This document shows, in pieces, positions 29,024 to 36,645 of a stretch of 64,000 nucleotides of DNA. This stretch comes from Pseudomonas poae (lineage in GTDB: Bacteria; Pseudomonadota; Gammaproteobacteria; Pseudomonadales; Pseudomonadaceae), in assembly GCA_028869255.1 (NCBI GenBank), contig CP110972.1, positions 3,291,001-3,355,000 on the forward strand, read 5' to 3'. The translations under genes and the position numbers were made by a program. The first letter of the stretch is position 1. Every line of letters begins with the position of its first letter. The notes under the pieces were generated by a model, which worked only from the letters and a program-made list of their open reading frames with translations, was not told the DNA's origin and searched no databases.

Positions 29024-29170
29024 GGCCACCCCTTTTGATTTTTATTCGTTGACCTGAGCGACGACCAGGCGTGTACCTACGAGCTCGGGATCACTCGTGG
29101 TGCTAATGCCTGTATCGGCCAGGTGGGCGGGGACTTGAGCGTTGAAGGCAGGCCGAAACGCGGCCAAAGA

Positions 29171-29247
29171 ATGTGAAAGAGGGCTTGCTCCCGATAGCGG
29201 TGGGTCAGACTGACACTCCGCCATCGGGGGCAAGCTCCTCCCACATA
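29171..29247. repeat. Degraded REP inverted pair
   Basis: ATGTGAAAGAGGGCTTGCTC at 29171 faces GAGCTTGCCCCCGATGG's complement arm ending CCTCCCACAT near 29247. The arms have diverged. It lies in the gap 29024-29366, which otherwise holds only the levansucrase relic. Confidence 0.6.
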
Positions 29248-29279
29248 CCTGATGAGATCAGGCTGGGTTTTGCACTGCG

Positions 29280-29322
29280 TTTACTGGTTCAACACCACAT
29301 CACGCATCGCCGGGATGTAACC
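29280..29322 (-). pseudogene. Relic of a second levansucrase gene (last 13 codons)
   Basis: Read on the minus strand, 29322-29281 encodes [13 protein letters not shown] followed by a stop. This matches the last 13 residues of the intact levansucrase at 33259 ([13 protein letters not shown]). The few base differences are mostly at third codon positions, which indicates a diverged paralogue rather than a fresh duplication. Homology stops sharply at 29322. The copies are in the same orientation and flank the two lipoprotein genes. Confidence 0.7.
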
Positions 29323-29366
29323 GGGCGGTGACCCGGCAGCACCGCCGCCTCCGGTGAGCTATGCCC

Positions 29367-31445
29367 TTAGAATTCGCTGAAACGCAGCCCGGTCTTTTCC
29401 AGGCTGCCCTTCAGCAAACCGGCCTGGAAGCGGTGTTCGCCGTCGCTGTTTATCTCGGCAACCTGAACCAGATCGGGGATTCGGTCGCCAGTGATATCCG
29501 CCAGCACCATCTGACCGCCGCGAACGCGTTCGGCGTAGCGGCCGACGGCTTCCACCTTCGCAGCGCCGGAGGCCTTGCCGGCGTCGAGCCGCTCCTGTTT
29601 TGTCGAAAACCCTTTGAAAAATTCAGGATAGGCAGACATTTGCACGCCAGAATCGAGGCATGAATCAGCCGTCAGTGTGGCCACCGCGATTTCCAACTCG
29701 GCGCCCTGGGCCAGCGGATTGCTGTGTGTGTCGCTCACTCGCACGCGCGACAACACCAGGTAGCTCCTGCTTGCGTCGGAAAGATCCGGTACCAGATGAA
29801 CCGGGCGCTGCAACCAGGAAAGGGGCGCACCACGCAAGCACTCCAACGTGGCGGCCTTTAACTGCTCACCGTTGAGCACGGCTTTTTGCATCTGCAATTG
29901 GACCCCGCTGCCGCCCGCCATCACGCTCACAAATGTGGGGTTGGTCGCGGTTGCCTGGGTAACAAAAGCCGGCTCCATGGCCTCGGGGAATGCCTTGAGG
30001 GTTTGCTCGCCAAGGTTAGTGGCCACCTCTGTGCCGGGCTTTGCCACCGTGTAACGTCGCACCATCGCGCCGTCTTCATAGCCCTCGCCATTGCCGGTAC
30101 CTCGGCGCATCCAGAGCAAGAACGGTGGGGAAGCCTGGCCGACCACAAAAGGTGCGCCGACATAATTGCGATAGCGATCGCAGTGATCTTTTGACGTGTG
30201 ATCGTCCGGGTCGCTTATACAGTTGCGCTCAGCAATGCTGTACAGATGCCGGCCTGCAGGTGCTTCGCGAATTTGGCGCTGGGTTGTGTCAAACACTATA
30301 TCCACCACGCACGGCGAGCGGTCCTTGATGCCTTCACTCGGGCCGCAGGAATGTGTACTCAGGCCCATCAGCCGTACAAACCCCGGTGTGCTTGCGCCGT
30401 TGACCGGATGCACCTCGGAAAACTTGAGGTCCTGGTTATGGATGGCGAATGCCAGCGGTGCGGCAGCGGGCGCGGTGTCCCCCCTGCCCCACATCGCTGT
30501 GTTCTCGCAGTGCCCGGCAGGTGTGCGCAGTTGGATGCCCCCGGCCGCTTGCGCCCAATCGTTGCGGCTGGCCCAACCGGGAGGCAGCAGTGCGAAGCCG
30601 CCCGCAGTACCACTCAACTGGCTACGCTTCCACCACACAAACCAGTCTTTGCCGCCAGGCTCATCACGCACCACCATGGGTGGACCGTTGATGGCGTCAT
30701 ACGCGGCGGGCAATTCGAAGCTGGAACAAACCTGGCCACCCTCGGGTTTCCACCCCAGCACATGAACCAGGCTGCCCGAGGGCCGGATGTCGAAGTAGTA
30801 GGCCGCTTTCGGCAGCAGGCCCTCGTTAACCCACTGGCGCGGGGCATCGGCGATGCGCAGTACTCGGTGGGCATTGGCGCGCACCGGATAGGGATCGAAT
30901 TCCAGGAAGGTGGAGGCTTTTTCGTCTTCCGTTGCACGCGCGCTTTTAAAGCTGCCGAAGCCGCCCAAGCGCACACCCAGGGTGACCTTGCGCGCATTGG
31001 TTTCGCAGTCGCTGATGGTCGCGTTGGGGTTGATGTACTTGCACAACCGGAAGGCTTGCTGCTGCAACATGAAATCGCAGTCTGCCTGGCTGTAACCGTA
31101 GGTGGCATTGCCATGGCGGTAGCAGTAGTCATGAAAGGCACAGGCTTGGCGCATCTGTAAGGCAATAGGCGCCTGGTGGCTGCCACGGGTAAATGCCAAC
31201 GTCTGCAGGCCGGTCGGCAGGCTGCAACTCAGGCCGCTGCCTTGCCCCCCTACCAACTGCACTTGATCGGCAGAGGCCGAAAGCGCGTAGGCGGTACGGG
31301 GTGTTTCTCGGTCGTCAAAGCGCACTTCGTTGGCCAGCAGCGTGTCAGCGATGCCATTAAAAATACCGGAACAGCCAGTAACCGCCGTGGTCAGCACCAC
31401 TGCCAACATAGCCAGACCAAGGATGGACAGAGGGAGTTTGCGCAT
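29367..31445 (-). CDS. Large lipoprotein with phospholipase A2-like motif
   Basis: I do not recognise this 692-residue protein as a named family. It has a lipoprotein signal peptide (lipobox VTGC, lipidated Cys25, next residue Ser, which fits outer-membrane sorting). At residues 102-124 lies CAFHDYCYRHG, then YSQADCDF, which closely follows the phospholipase A2 active-site pattern C-x2-H-D-x-C-Y with later DxCD-type acid residues; His105 and Asp106 would be the catalytic and calcium-binding pair. The rest is rich in short strands and Trp/Gly turns, and LADITGDRIPDLVQVAEIN near the C-terminus resembles an FG-GAP repeat. AGGAAGG precedes the ATG. It is divergent from another large lipoprotein gene across 244 bp. 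A secreted or surface phospholipase is plausible but unproven. Confidence 0.7.
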   Translation of the reverse strand: MRKLPLSILGLAMLAVVLTTAVTGCSGIFNGIADTLLANEVRFDDRETPRTAYALSASADQVQLVGGQGSGLSCSLPTGLQTLAFTRGSHQAPIALQMRQACAFHDYCYRHGNATYGYSQADCDFMLQQQAFRLCKYINPNATISDCETNARKVTLGVRLGGFGSFKSARATEDEKASTFLEFDPYPVRANAHRVLRIADAPRQWVNEGLLPKAAYYFDIRPSGSLVHVLGWKPEGGQVCSSFELPAAYDAINGPPMVVRDEPGGKDWFVWWKRSQLSGTAGGFALLPPGWASRNDWAQAAGGIQLRTPAGHCENTAMWGRGDTAPAAAPLAFAIHNQDLKFSEVHPVNGASTPGFVRLMGLSTHSCGPSEGIKDRSPCVVDIVFDTTQRQIREAPAGRHLYSIAERNCISDPDDHTSKDHCDRYRNYVGAPFVVGQASPPFLLWMRRGTGNGEGYEDGAMVRRYTVAKPGTEVATNLGEQTLKAFPEAMEPAFVTQATATNPTFVSVMAGGSGVQLQMQKAVLNGEQLKAATLECLRGAPLSWLQRPVHLVPDLSDASRSYLVLSRVRVSDTHSNPLAQGAELEIAVATLTADSCLDSGVQMSAYPEFFKGFSTKQERLDAGKASGAAKVEAVGRYAERVRGGQMVLADITGDRIPDLVQVAEINSDGEHRFQAGLLKGSLEKTGLRFSEF

Positions 31446-31689
31446 GATCGACCACCTTCCTGGGACTCGGGCTTATGAGCTGGAAGGGCTATCCACTACG
31501 CTCATGCGTAACGCAACCGGGCAACTGCGCGCTACCCTAGCGATCAGAAAAGCTCACAGATCGCAACTCTGCAAGTGCTCCGACATATACAAACAGCCAA
31601 ATTTGCACTTTTCACAACGCGTCCTACACTTGCCAAAACTGACAGGCGCCATCATTTTGATGCCATGCTGATTCAAGGAGGAGTGGGGA

Positions 31690-33192
31690 ATGAATCTTTG
31701 CGATCATGGCCGCGACTGGCGCGCCCTCTTTGTCATTCTGGCCTGTGCGCTGTTGGCCAGTTGCATCTCGGTGCCCACGGGCACCACGCAGGTCTATCGC
31801 AAAGCCGACAACCCCGCTTCCGCACCCAATGCCGAGGGCAGGCAAGGCTTCGAAACGACCCTGTTCACCAATAATATCGACCCACTGTTGACCGTGCACA
31901 AAGCCGGCGGCGACAAAGCCAGCGACGATGTGTTTGCCATCTACTTGAGCGATGGCTATTTCAAGTACCTGAAGGATACGGGGGGCGTGAACGAAGTAAT
32001 CGTGGTGGCCGAGTTCACCGAGGTCAACGACGGTACCGCGTCCGATACCGTTACTCGCGTACTCGGCCCCTACTTCGGCGTATCCGACAAAGCCGGAACC
32101 CCCTTCCTCAACAAACTGCTCTACGGCCCAAAAACCCTCGAATCCGACCACCTCAACATGAAACTGACCGTGCTGGAATACGATCAGGGCGAGAATCAAA
32201 ACTCTGCGGCGTTCCTCGACTTTATCCAGTCCGTCACCCAGACCTTGTCCCTGGCCAACCCGGTCACCGCGGCCGAACAGGTGTTCGCCAAGGAAATTGC
32301 CAAAAGCCTGCTGAGTTTGAACAAAGATGATGTGGTCATGGAGATCGACATCAACTTCACCGGCAATACCGGGCAACTGGCCAATATTAAAAACAACGGT
32401 TCCTACATCCCCTTGAACATCGGCGACTATGTGCTGATCAACAAGGAACACTGCGTGCCGGCCAATTGCTATGGACGGATGGTAGCGGCAGACAGCCCGT
32501 ACAACCCCTTCGCCTGGATCGGCGATATTGTCATGCTGGTGCCTGCGGCCGTGCGCCGTGGCTTGGCGGATACGCCCGATGGTGCGGCATTGGCGGACGT
32601 CAACACGGAAAACCTGAATTACTCCAATCACCAACTCACCCAGCATCCAAAGGGTGCCGAGCCTGCACCCTTCGTTGACAAGACCTGGCTGGCCCTGTCC
32701 ATCGTCAAGGGCGGCGATGCTTCACTCTGGCAAAAACGCAAAGCGCTGACCCAGGCAGAACTCGCTGTGCAGAACATGATCAAGGTTCGCGGCGGCCCAC
32801 TTGCCTTCAGCCAGAATTATCAAACGGCAAGGCAAGCCCTGGAAGCGGCACGGGAGGCCGAAGTACTGAACAGTTCCGGCGTTGCCTTCGTTTCTCCCTT
32901 GAACGCTACCGGTGACTTTGCCCCCACCACTACCGACGGCGAGTACTGCGTATATCACTCGCGTACCGTTACCGAAGTGAGCGCCAGTGTTTACCGACTG
33001 GATGACAAGGAGGTGCCGCAGCAAGTGCCGGCTAACACCGTCACCAAAAACACCAGTACAGCGACGCCCAACAATACCTGTTTTGACATTGGGGCCGCAG
33101 CACGCGTGGCGGGCACTTATGACATGCTCGCGAGGTACAAGGTGGGAACGAAAGTGCTGAATCAGACGATCCGCTACGAAATCAAAAAATAG
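31690..33192 (+). CDS. Large lipoprotein of unknown function
   Basis: This 500-residue protein has a lipoprotein signal (FVILACALLASC, lipidated Cys25, lipobox LASC, next residue Ile). I see no known domain. The N-terminal half has alternating hydrophobic strands (NEVIVVAEFTEVNDGTASDT, HLNMKLTVLEYDQGENQN), a short helical part with SLANPVTAAEQVFAKEIAKS, and further strands (DDVVMEIDINFTGN). The C-terminal part has a helix (QTARQALEAAREAEVL) and a strand-rich tail. GGAGGAG lies before the ATG, and a strong terminator follows the stop. It is divergent from the phospholipase A2-like lipoprotein, so the two may act together at the outer membrane. Confidence 0.75.
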   Translation: MNLCDHGRDWRALFVILACALLASCISVPTGTTQVYRKADNPASAPNAEGRQGFETTLFTNNIDPLLTVHKAGGDKASDDVFAIYLSDGYFKYLKDTGGVNEVIVVAEFTEVNDGTASDTVTRVLGPYFGVSDKAGTPFLNKLLYGPKTLESDHLNMKLTVLEYDQGENQNSAAFLDFIQSVTQTLSLANPVTAAEQVFAKEIAKSLLSLNKDDVVMEIDINFTGNTGQLANIKNNGSYIPLNIGDYVLINKEHCVPANCYGRMVAADSPYNPFAWIGDIVMLVPAAVRRGLADTPDGAALADVNTENLNYSNHQLTQHPKGAEPAPFVDKTWLALSIVKGGDASLWQKRKALTQAELAVQNMIKVRGGPLAFSQNYQTARQALEAAREAEVLNSSGVAFVSPLNATGDFAPTTTDGEYCVYHSRTVTEVSASVYRLDDKEVPQQVPANTVTKNTSTATPNNTCFDIGAAARVAGTYDMLARYKVGTKVLNQTIRYEIKK

Positions 33193-33198
33193 GCGTAA

Positions 33199-33229
33199 AA
33201 AAGCCACTCCTCCGAGTGGCTTTTTTTTA
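33199..33229 (+). terminator. Strong intrinsic terminator
   Basis: AAGCCACTC (33201-33209), a four-base loop and GAGTGGCTT (33214-33222) are flanked by an A run before and a T run after. It can work in both directions, ending the lipoprotein gene and the convergent levansucrase gene. Confidence 0.92.
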
Positions 33230-33258
33230 TAGAGGACTGTTTCGTCCTGGGTAGGATT

Positions 33259-34509
33259 TCACTGGCTCAATACCACATCACGCATTGCCGGGATGTAACC
33301 GTAGTCATAAGCCTCCTGTACAAACGAACGAGCGCCCTTCAACACGATCCGTACCGTCGGCGCTTCGGTGCCGCCGATGCGATAGTCGTCTCCGGTGGTG
33401 GGTACGCTGTCGATAAACGACGTCACCAGGCCGTTTGGCATTACGCAGTGGGAGTAAGTCTGGAACGGCTGCGAAGGCGGGTTGCCGAGTACCAGCCCCG
33501 ACGCATTCATCAGCGTGTAGGGGCCGAACAGCTGATCGCTGACGAACCCATAGACGCCATCCGGGCCAGTTACGCCGTCTGCATAGGTGAACTTGTGGCT
33601 GATGGTGAACAGGTAATACTTGTCGTCCTGGAACACATAGTGCGGCCGTTCGGTCTGGTCGTTCACGCCAACCGCGGTCACCAGCGGCGGCAGGATTTCC
33701 CATTCGTCACCGTTGAGGTCCTTGGCCACGGCGATGCCAATGCAACCCACTTGGTAGCGAGCACCGCCCACGTCCTCATGCCCCGGTGGCACCAGGCCGA
33801 TTTCGTTCGGACCCACTTCGTGAGTGCCGCGCTCGCCGGCCACATTGCCTTCGAACACCATGTACAACTTGCCATCTTTAGGGTCGATAAAGGGGCTCGG
33901 ATCGCGAAAGTTCCAGGTCGCATTCTGCGCTTCGGTTTGGTAATAAGTGCCGTCGGCGTCGAACAACGATTTGACCTGATCAAAACCCTGCAGGGTCACA
34001 CCGGTGTCCGAAGTGACAACCTGGCCCGTGACTTTGGCAATCGTGGCGCCCGGTGTGACACAGGTGTAGTACAGGTCGATATCGCCGTTGTTATTCAACA
34101 GGATCGGCGTACCCGCCCATTCCCGCGTAGTCGGTGAAACCCCTTCGGCCATCACGCGGCCGCCGAAGATCCAGTCCTTGCCGGTGCGCGAATACCAGTA
34201 GCAGATACGCGCATGGCCATGGCGGTCTTCCCAGTCGCGCTTGATGTCGTAACGGCCATCGGCATTGATGAATTGTGGATCATGGGGACGACGGTCGGCG
34301 GTCAGGGTGAAGATCACCGACCAGCCATTGACCGATACCACCGTGCCGTCCAGCTCACGCAAGGGCATGGTGTCCCAAATAAACACCGTGTCACTCATGA
34401 CAGGAAAGTCAGGACTCACTAACGGCTGTGTGGTCGTCGGGTCATTCTCATTAACTTTCAGCGCATCGGCCCGTGTCCAGCGAGTGGGTGTGTGATTCGC
34501 ATGTTTCAT
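33259..34509 (-). CDS. lsc: Levansucrase (GH68)
   Basis: This 416-residue enzyme splits sucrose and polymerises the fructose to levan outside the cell. GH68 residues are visible: the nucleophile Asp46 in FIWDTMPL, the transition-state Asp in FRDPSPF (about residue 203) and the acid/base Glu in TERPHY (about 287). There is no N-terminal signal peptide; the protein begins [20 protein letters not shown], as in other Pseudomonas levansucrases that are exported by a route not using a cleaved Sec signal. AAGGACA precedes the ATG. The AT-rich gap 34510-34761 has a palindrome (CAGCCATTTAATGGCTG at 34569) that may be a control site. A C-terminal relic of a paralogue lies at 29280. Confidence 0.95.
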   Translation of the reverse strand: MKHANHTPTRWTRADALKVNENDPTTTQPLVSPDFPVMSDTVFIWDTMPLRELDGTVVSVNGWSVIFTLTADRRPHDPQFINADGRYDIKRDWEDRHGHARICYWYSRTGKDWIFGGRVMAEGVSPTTREWAGTPILLNNNGDIDLYYTCVTPGATIAKVTGQVVTSDTGVTLQGFDQVKSLFDADGTYYQTEAQNATWNFRDPSPFIDPKDGKLYMVFEGNVAGERGTHEVGPNEIGLVPPGHEDVGGARYQVGCIGIAVAKDLNGDEWEILPPLVTAVGVNDQTERPHYVFQDDKYYLFTISHKFTYADGVTGPDGVYGFVSDQLFGPYTLMNASGLVLGNPPSQPFQTYSHCVMPNGLVTSFIDSVPTTGDDYRIGGTEAPTVRIVLKGARSFVQEAYDYGYIPAMRDVVLSQ

Positions 34510-34688
34510 GATGATGTCCTTTTACTGACGCTTTAGTGACAAGCGAAGATTAAATAGCACCTGACAGCCAGCCATTTAATGGCTGACTGAAAGAGCAAGA
34601 GATAGTTGGCTCTGCAAGTGCAAAACAAGGTTTAACATGCAAGCCGGCTTATCGCAACATGAAGAATTATTTAGATTACAAAGGCCAT

Positions 34689-34721
34689 CACTGTATTTAT
34701 ATCCTTGATATAAATACAGTG
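34689..34721. other. Perfect AT-rich inverted repeat
   Basis: CACTGTATTTATAT (34689-34702) is the exact reverse complement of ATATAAATACAGTG (34708-34721), with the spacer CCTTG. It lies between the pectate lyase stop and the levansucrase promoter. There is no T run on the minus strand, so it may be an operator or a weak terminator. Confidence 0.65.
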
Positions 34722-34761
34722 GCACCTGTAATAAATGACTGCTCGGTAGAAAGCTAGCTAA

Positions 34762-35700
34762 TCAACTACCGAACACCAGCGCCGCGGCTTGGGCCCCGGC
34801 ATTCTTCTGCGTAAAGTCCTTGGCTTGCGCCGCCGTCTTCAAGGTATAGGCGTAGTTGGAAGTTGCTGTCCATTGTGCTTTTGGCGACTTCTGGTTGGTG
34901 ATCGCCGGCACACTGTTTGTATCAGTGAATGTGCCGGTGCCTTTGTCATCCAACATGCCTTTGTTTTGGCTGCCTTCGCCAAAATAGTTGCTCTCAGACA
35001 GGATATTGGCGTTCTGTGCCAGGGTAAAACCGAGGTGAAAGTTATTGATGTAGTTGTTGTACACATGGAAATAACCGTAGCGCATCAAGCCGGGCGCACG
35101 CACTTCCATATTGTCGAAGCGGTTATGGCACAGCGTGAGGCGCGGGTAACCATTGAACTCCGCCTTATTGTCATCGGCCGGGTGACCGAAAATCAGGCCG
35201 TATTTGTGGTTGCCGAAGAAGCAGTTGCTGATGGTGGCGTAGTCGGCCTTTTCACCGATATACACCAGTTTGTCTTCACTGCCATCGGTGGTAGACCAGG
35301 TGTGGCCGACAAAAGAGCAATGGTCAATCCAGTATTTGCTGCCGTAGTTCAGGTAGACCTGAATATCGTCATTGGCCTTAATACTTGCCGAATGCTTGAA
35401 GATAATATTCTGCAGAATAATGTTCTGCGACTGCGCGGTTGCACGCAGGTGAATATTCTCCAGGGTACGGTTCTGGAAGGAACCAATCAGGGTCTTGTTG
35501 GCGCCCAGGTTCACTTTGGTCAGGCTCGAGGCCGAGATATTACTGTTGATCACCAGCACCCGAGGGGTGGTGTCACCAATATTGGCCTTGAGTTGATCGA
35601 GCGTGGTGATACTGACCACCTGGCCAGACCAGCCGCCGGTGACTTTTGCCGCAAGGGCGAAACCGGTCAGGCCGGTGAGTTTGCTTTCTGGATAAGACAT
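34762..35700 (-). CDS. Pectate lyase (PL1 family)
   Basis: This 312-residue right-handed beta-helix enzyme cleaves polygalacturonate by calcium-dependent beta-elimination. Family marks are KYWIDHCSFVGHTWSTTDGS (the WIDH stack and calcium acids) and RFDNMEVRAPGLMRYGYFHV with the RxPxxR catalytic arginine region. The N-terminus MSYPESKLTGLTGFALAAKV shows no Sec signal peptide, unlike most pectate lyases, so export (if any) must use another route. GAGGGAA precedes the ATG. It shares orientation with levansucrase; both act on plant carbohydrates. Confidence 0.92.
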   Translation of the reverse strand: MSYPESKLTGLTGFALAAKVTGGWSGQVVSITTLDQLKANIGDTTPRVLVINSNISASSLTKVNLGANKTLIGSFQNRTLENIHLRATAQSQNIILQNIIFKHSASIKANDDIQVYLNYGSKYWIDHCSFVGHTWSTTDGSEDKLVYIGEKADYATISNCFFGNHKYGLIFGHPADDNKAEFNGYPRLTLCHNRFDNMEVRAPGLMRYGYFHVYNNYINNFHLGFTLAQNANILSESNYFGEGSQNKGMLDDKGTGTFTDTNSVPAITNQKSPKAQWTATSNYAYTLKTAAQAKDFTQKNAGAQAAALVFGS

Positions 35701-35770
35701 GAGTTCCCTCTCTATAAATAAAAACGGCTCGGGTTGACGAGCCTGTGCATCAAGTTAATCCGTTAACTTG

Positions 35771-35835
35771 CACACAGTGTTTGGCATGGCTGAGGTTGCC
35801 GGGTAATGGTCGATCAGCGCTTAAACACTGTGTTT
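35771..35835. promoter_or_regulatory. Inverted pair of AAACACTGTG boxes upstream of pectate lyase
   Basis: ACACAGTGTTT (35772-35782) and AAACACTGTGT (35823-35833) are exact reverse complements 40 bases apart, 70-135 bp before the pectate lyase start. They could be a paired operator. They resemble KdgR-type pectin-regulon sites only loosely. Confidence 0.45.
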
Positions 35836-35999
35836 ATGTACAGTACTCGCCATCTGTTTTGCCGTCAACACTTGATCGAAAAAATCTGTAGGCGCTGGCC
35901 TTTTGTCATGGTTTGTAAAAGGCCAGCAAGGCGTGTCGCTTTTAATTGCAGGACGTTTCCTAGACAATCCCCGGCGCCTTGTGCCTGTTGGAATCGGGG

Positions 36000-36200
36000 G
36001 CTAGTCTGCGATCCGTCACTGCCAAATCAGTGATCGGGTTTAGTCGCCTGCTAACCATCACGCGCACGGTCTTCCATCAGCTTTTATGGTGGCTGTGCGT
36101 AGGGCACCTTCGGGTGCGCCGGATTCGCGTGATGGCCGGTCGACTAACCTGCGTACAGCCGCCACCCATTTGTTTAGTCGCGAAGGGTGTCGACTCCTAA
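36000..36200 (+). ncRNA. Structured leader upstream of the DUF6124-like gene
   Basis: CCATCACGCG (36055-36064) pairs with CGCGTGATGG (36126-36135), enclosing a GCACC-TTCG-GGTGC tetraloop hairpin (36104-36117). Further repeats of the kind GTTTAGTCGC / GTCGACTAACC surround it. The layout suggests a folded RNA leader or small RNA. As I recall, similar leaders precede small genes of this type in other Pseudomonas; this was not checked here. Confidence 0.5.
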
Positions 36201-36218
36201 TCATCACGGAGTTACACC

Positions 36219-36521
36219 ATGAATAAAGCCGTCCCCGACCCACCCCGCAATTCAGCCAAAGACCGCGCCGCGTTCAACCGCGCCATCGACCATTACCTGC
36301 CCTCCCACGGTGTTCAAATCGAAGAGTTGAGCTTTGAAGACGCCCTGCTCTACACCGCCAGTTTGCTCGACAGTGCTTGCGCTACTGCGCTCAATTGCGG
36401 TGACCTTCTGCCAGGCCCTGAGCGGGCCAAGGTTATGGCGGTGTGGCATTTACTGGAGATTGCCAGGACCACCGTGGATCGCTCCATCGAATGCTTGAAA
36501 CCTGCAAAAACCACTGCCTGA
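36219..36521 (+). CDS. Small conserved Pseudomonas protein (DUF6124/DUF3077-like)
   Basis: This 100-residue soluble protein is rich in helix: FEDALLYTASLLDSACATAL, then ERAKVMAVWHLLEIARTTVD. It looks like the small DUF6124/DUF3077-type proteins that occur in many copies in Pseudomonas genomes. Function is unknown. CGGAG lies before the ATG, and a structured leader precedes it (36000-36200). There is no signal peptide or membrane segment. Confidence 0.75.
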   Translation: MNKAVPDPPRNSAKDRAAFNRAIDHYLPSHGVQIEELSFEDALLYTASLLDSACATALNCGDLLPGPERAKVMAVWHLLEIARTTVDRSIECLKPAKTTA

Positions 36522-36534
36522 ATGCAGTAAAAAA

Positions 36535-36624
36535 TGTGGGAGCGGGCTTGCTCGCGAAGGCGTTCGGTCAGCCAGACAATCTGGTACTGATACACCGCCT
36601 TCGCGAGCAAGCCCGCTCCCACAT
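36535..36624. repeat. REP inverted pair
   Basis: TGTGGGAGCGGGCTTGCTCG at 36535 is answered by CGAGCAAGCCCGCTCCCACA ending near 36623. It separates the convergent DUF6124-like and mmsA genes. Confidence 0.82.
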
Positions 36625-36645
36625 TGGACCTACTGGGCTCTTGGG

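Noticed and set aside
29280..33300. Levansucrase-end repeats as attachment sites of an integrated element
   Set aside because: No integrase, transposase or tRNA is present, and the two copies differ mainly at silent codon positions. They are better explained as paralogous gene ends.
9584..36624. Repeated GTGGGAGC/GCTCCCAC pairs as a CRISPR-like array
   Set aside because: The copies are scattered at gene ends as inverted pairs with no regular spacers; they are REP elements.
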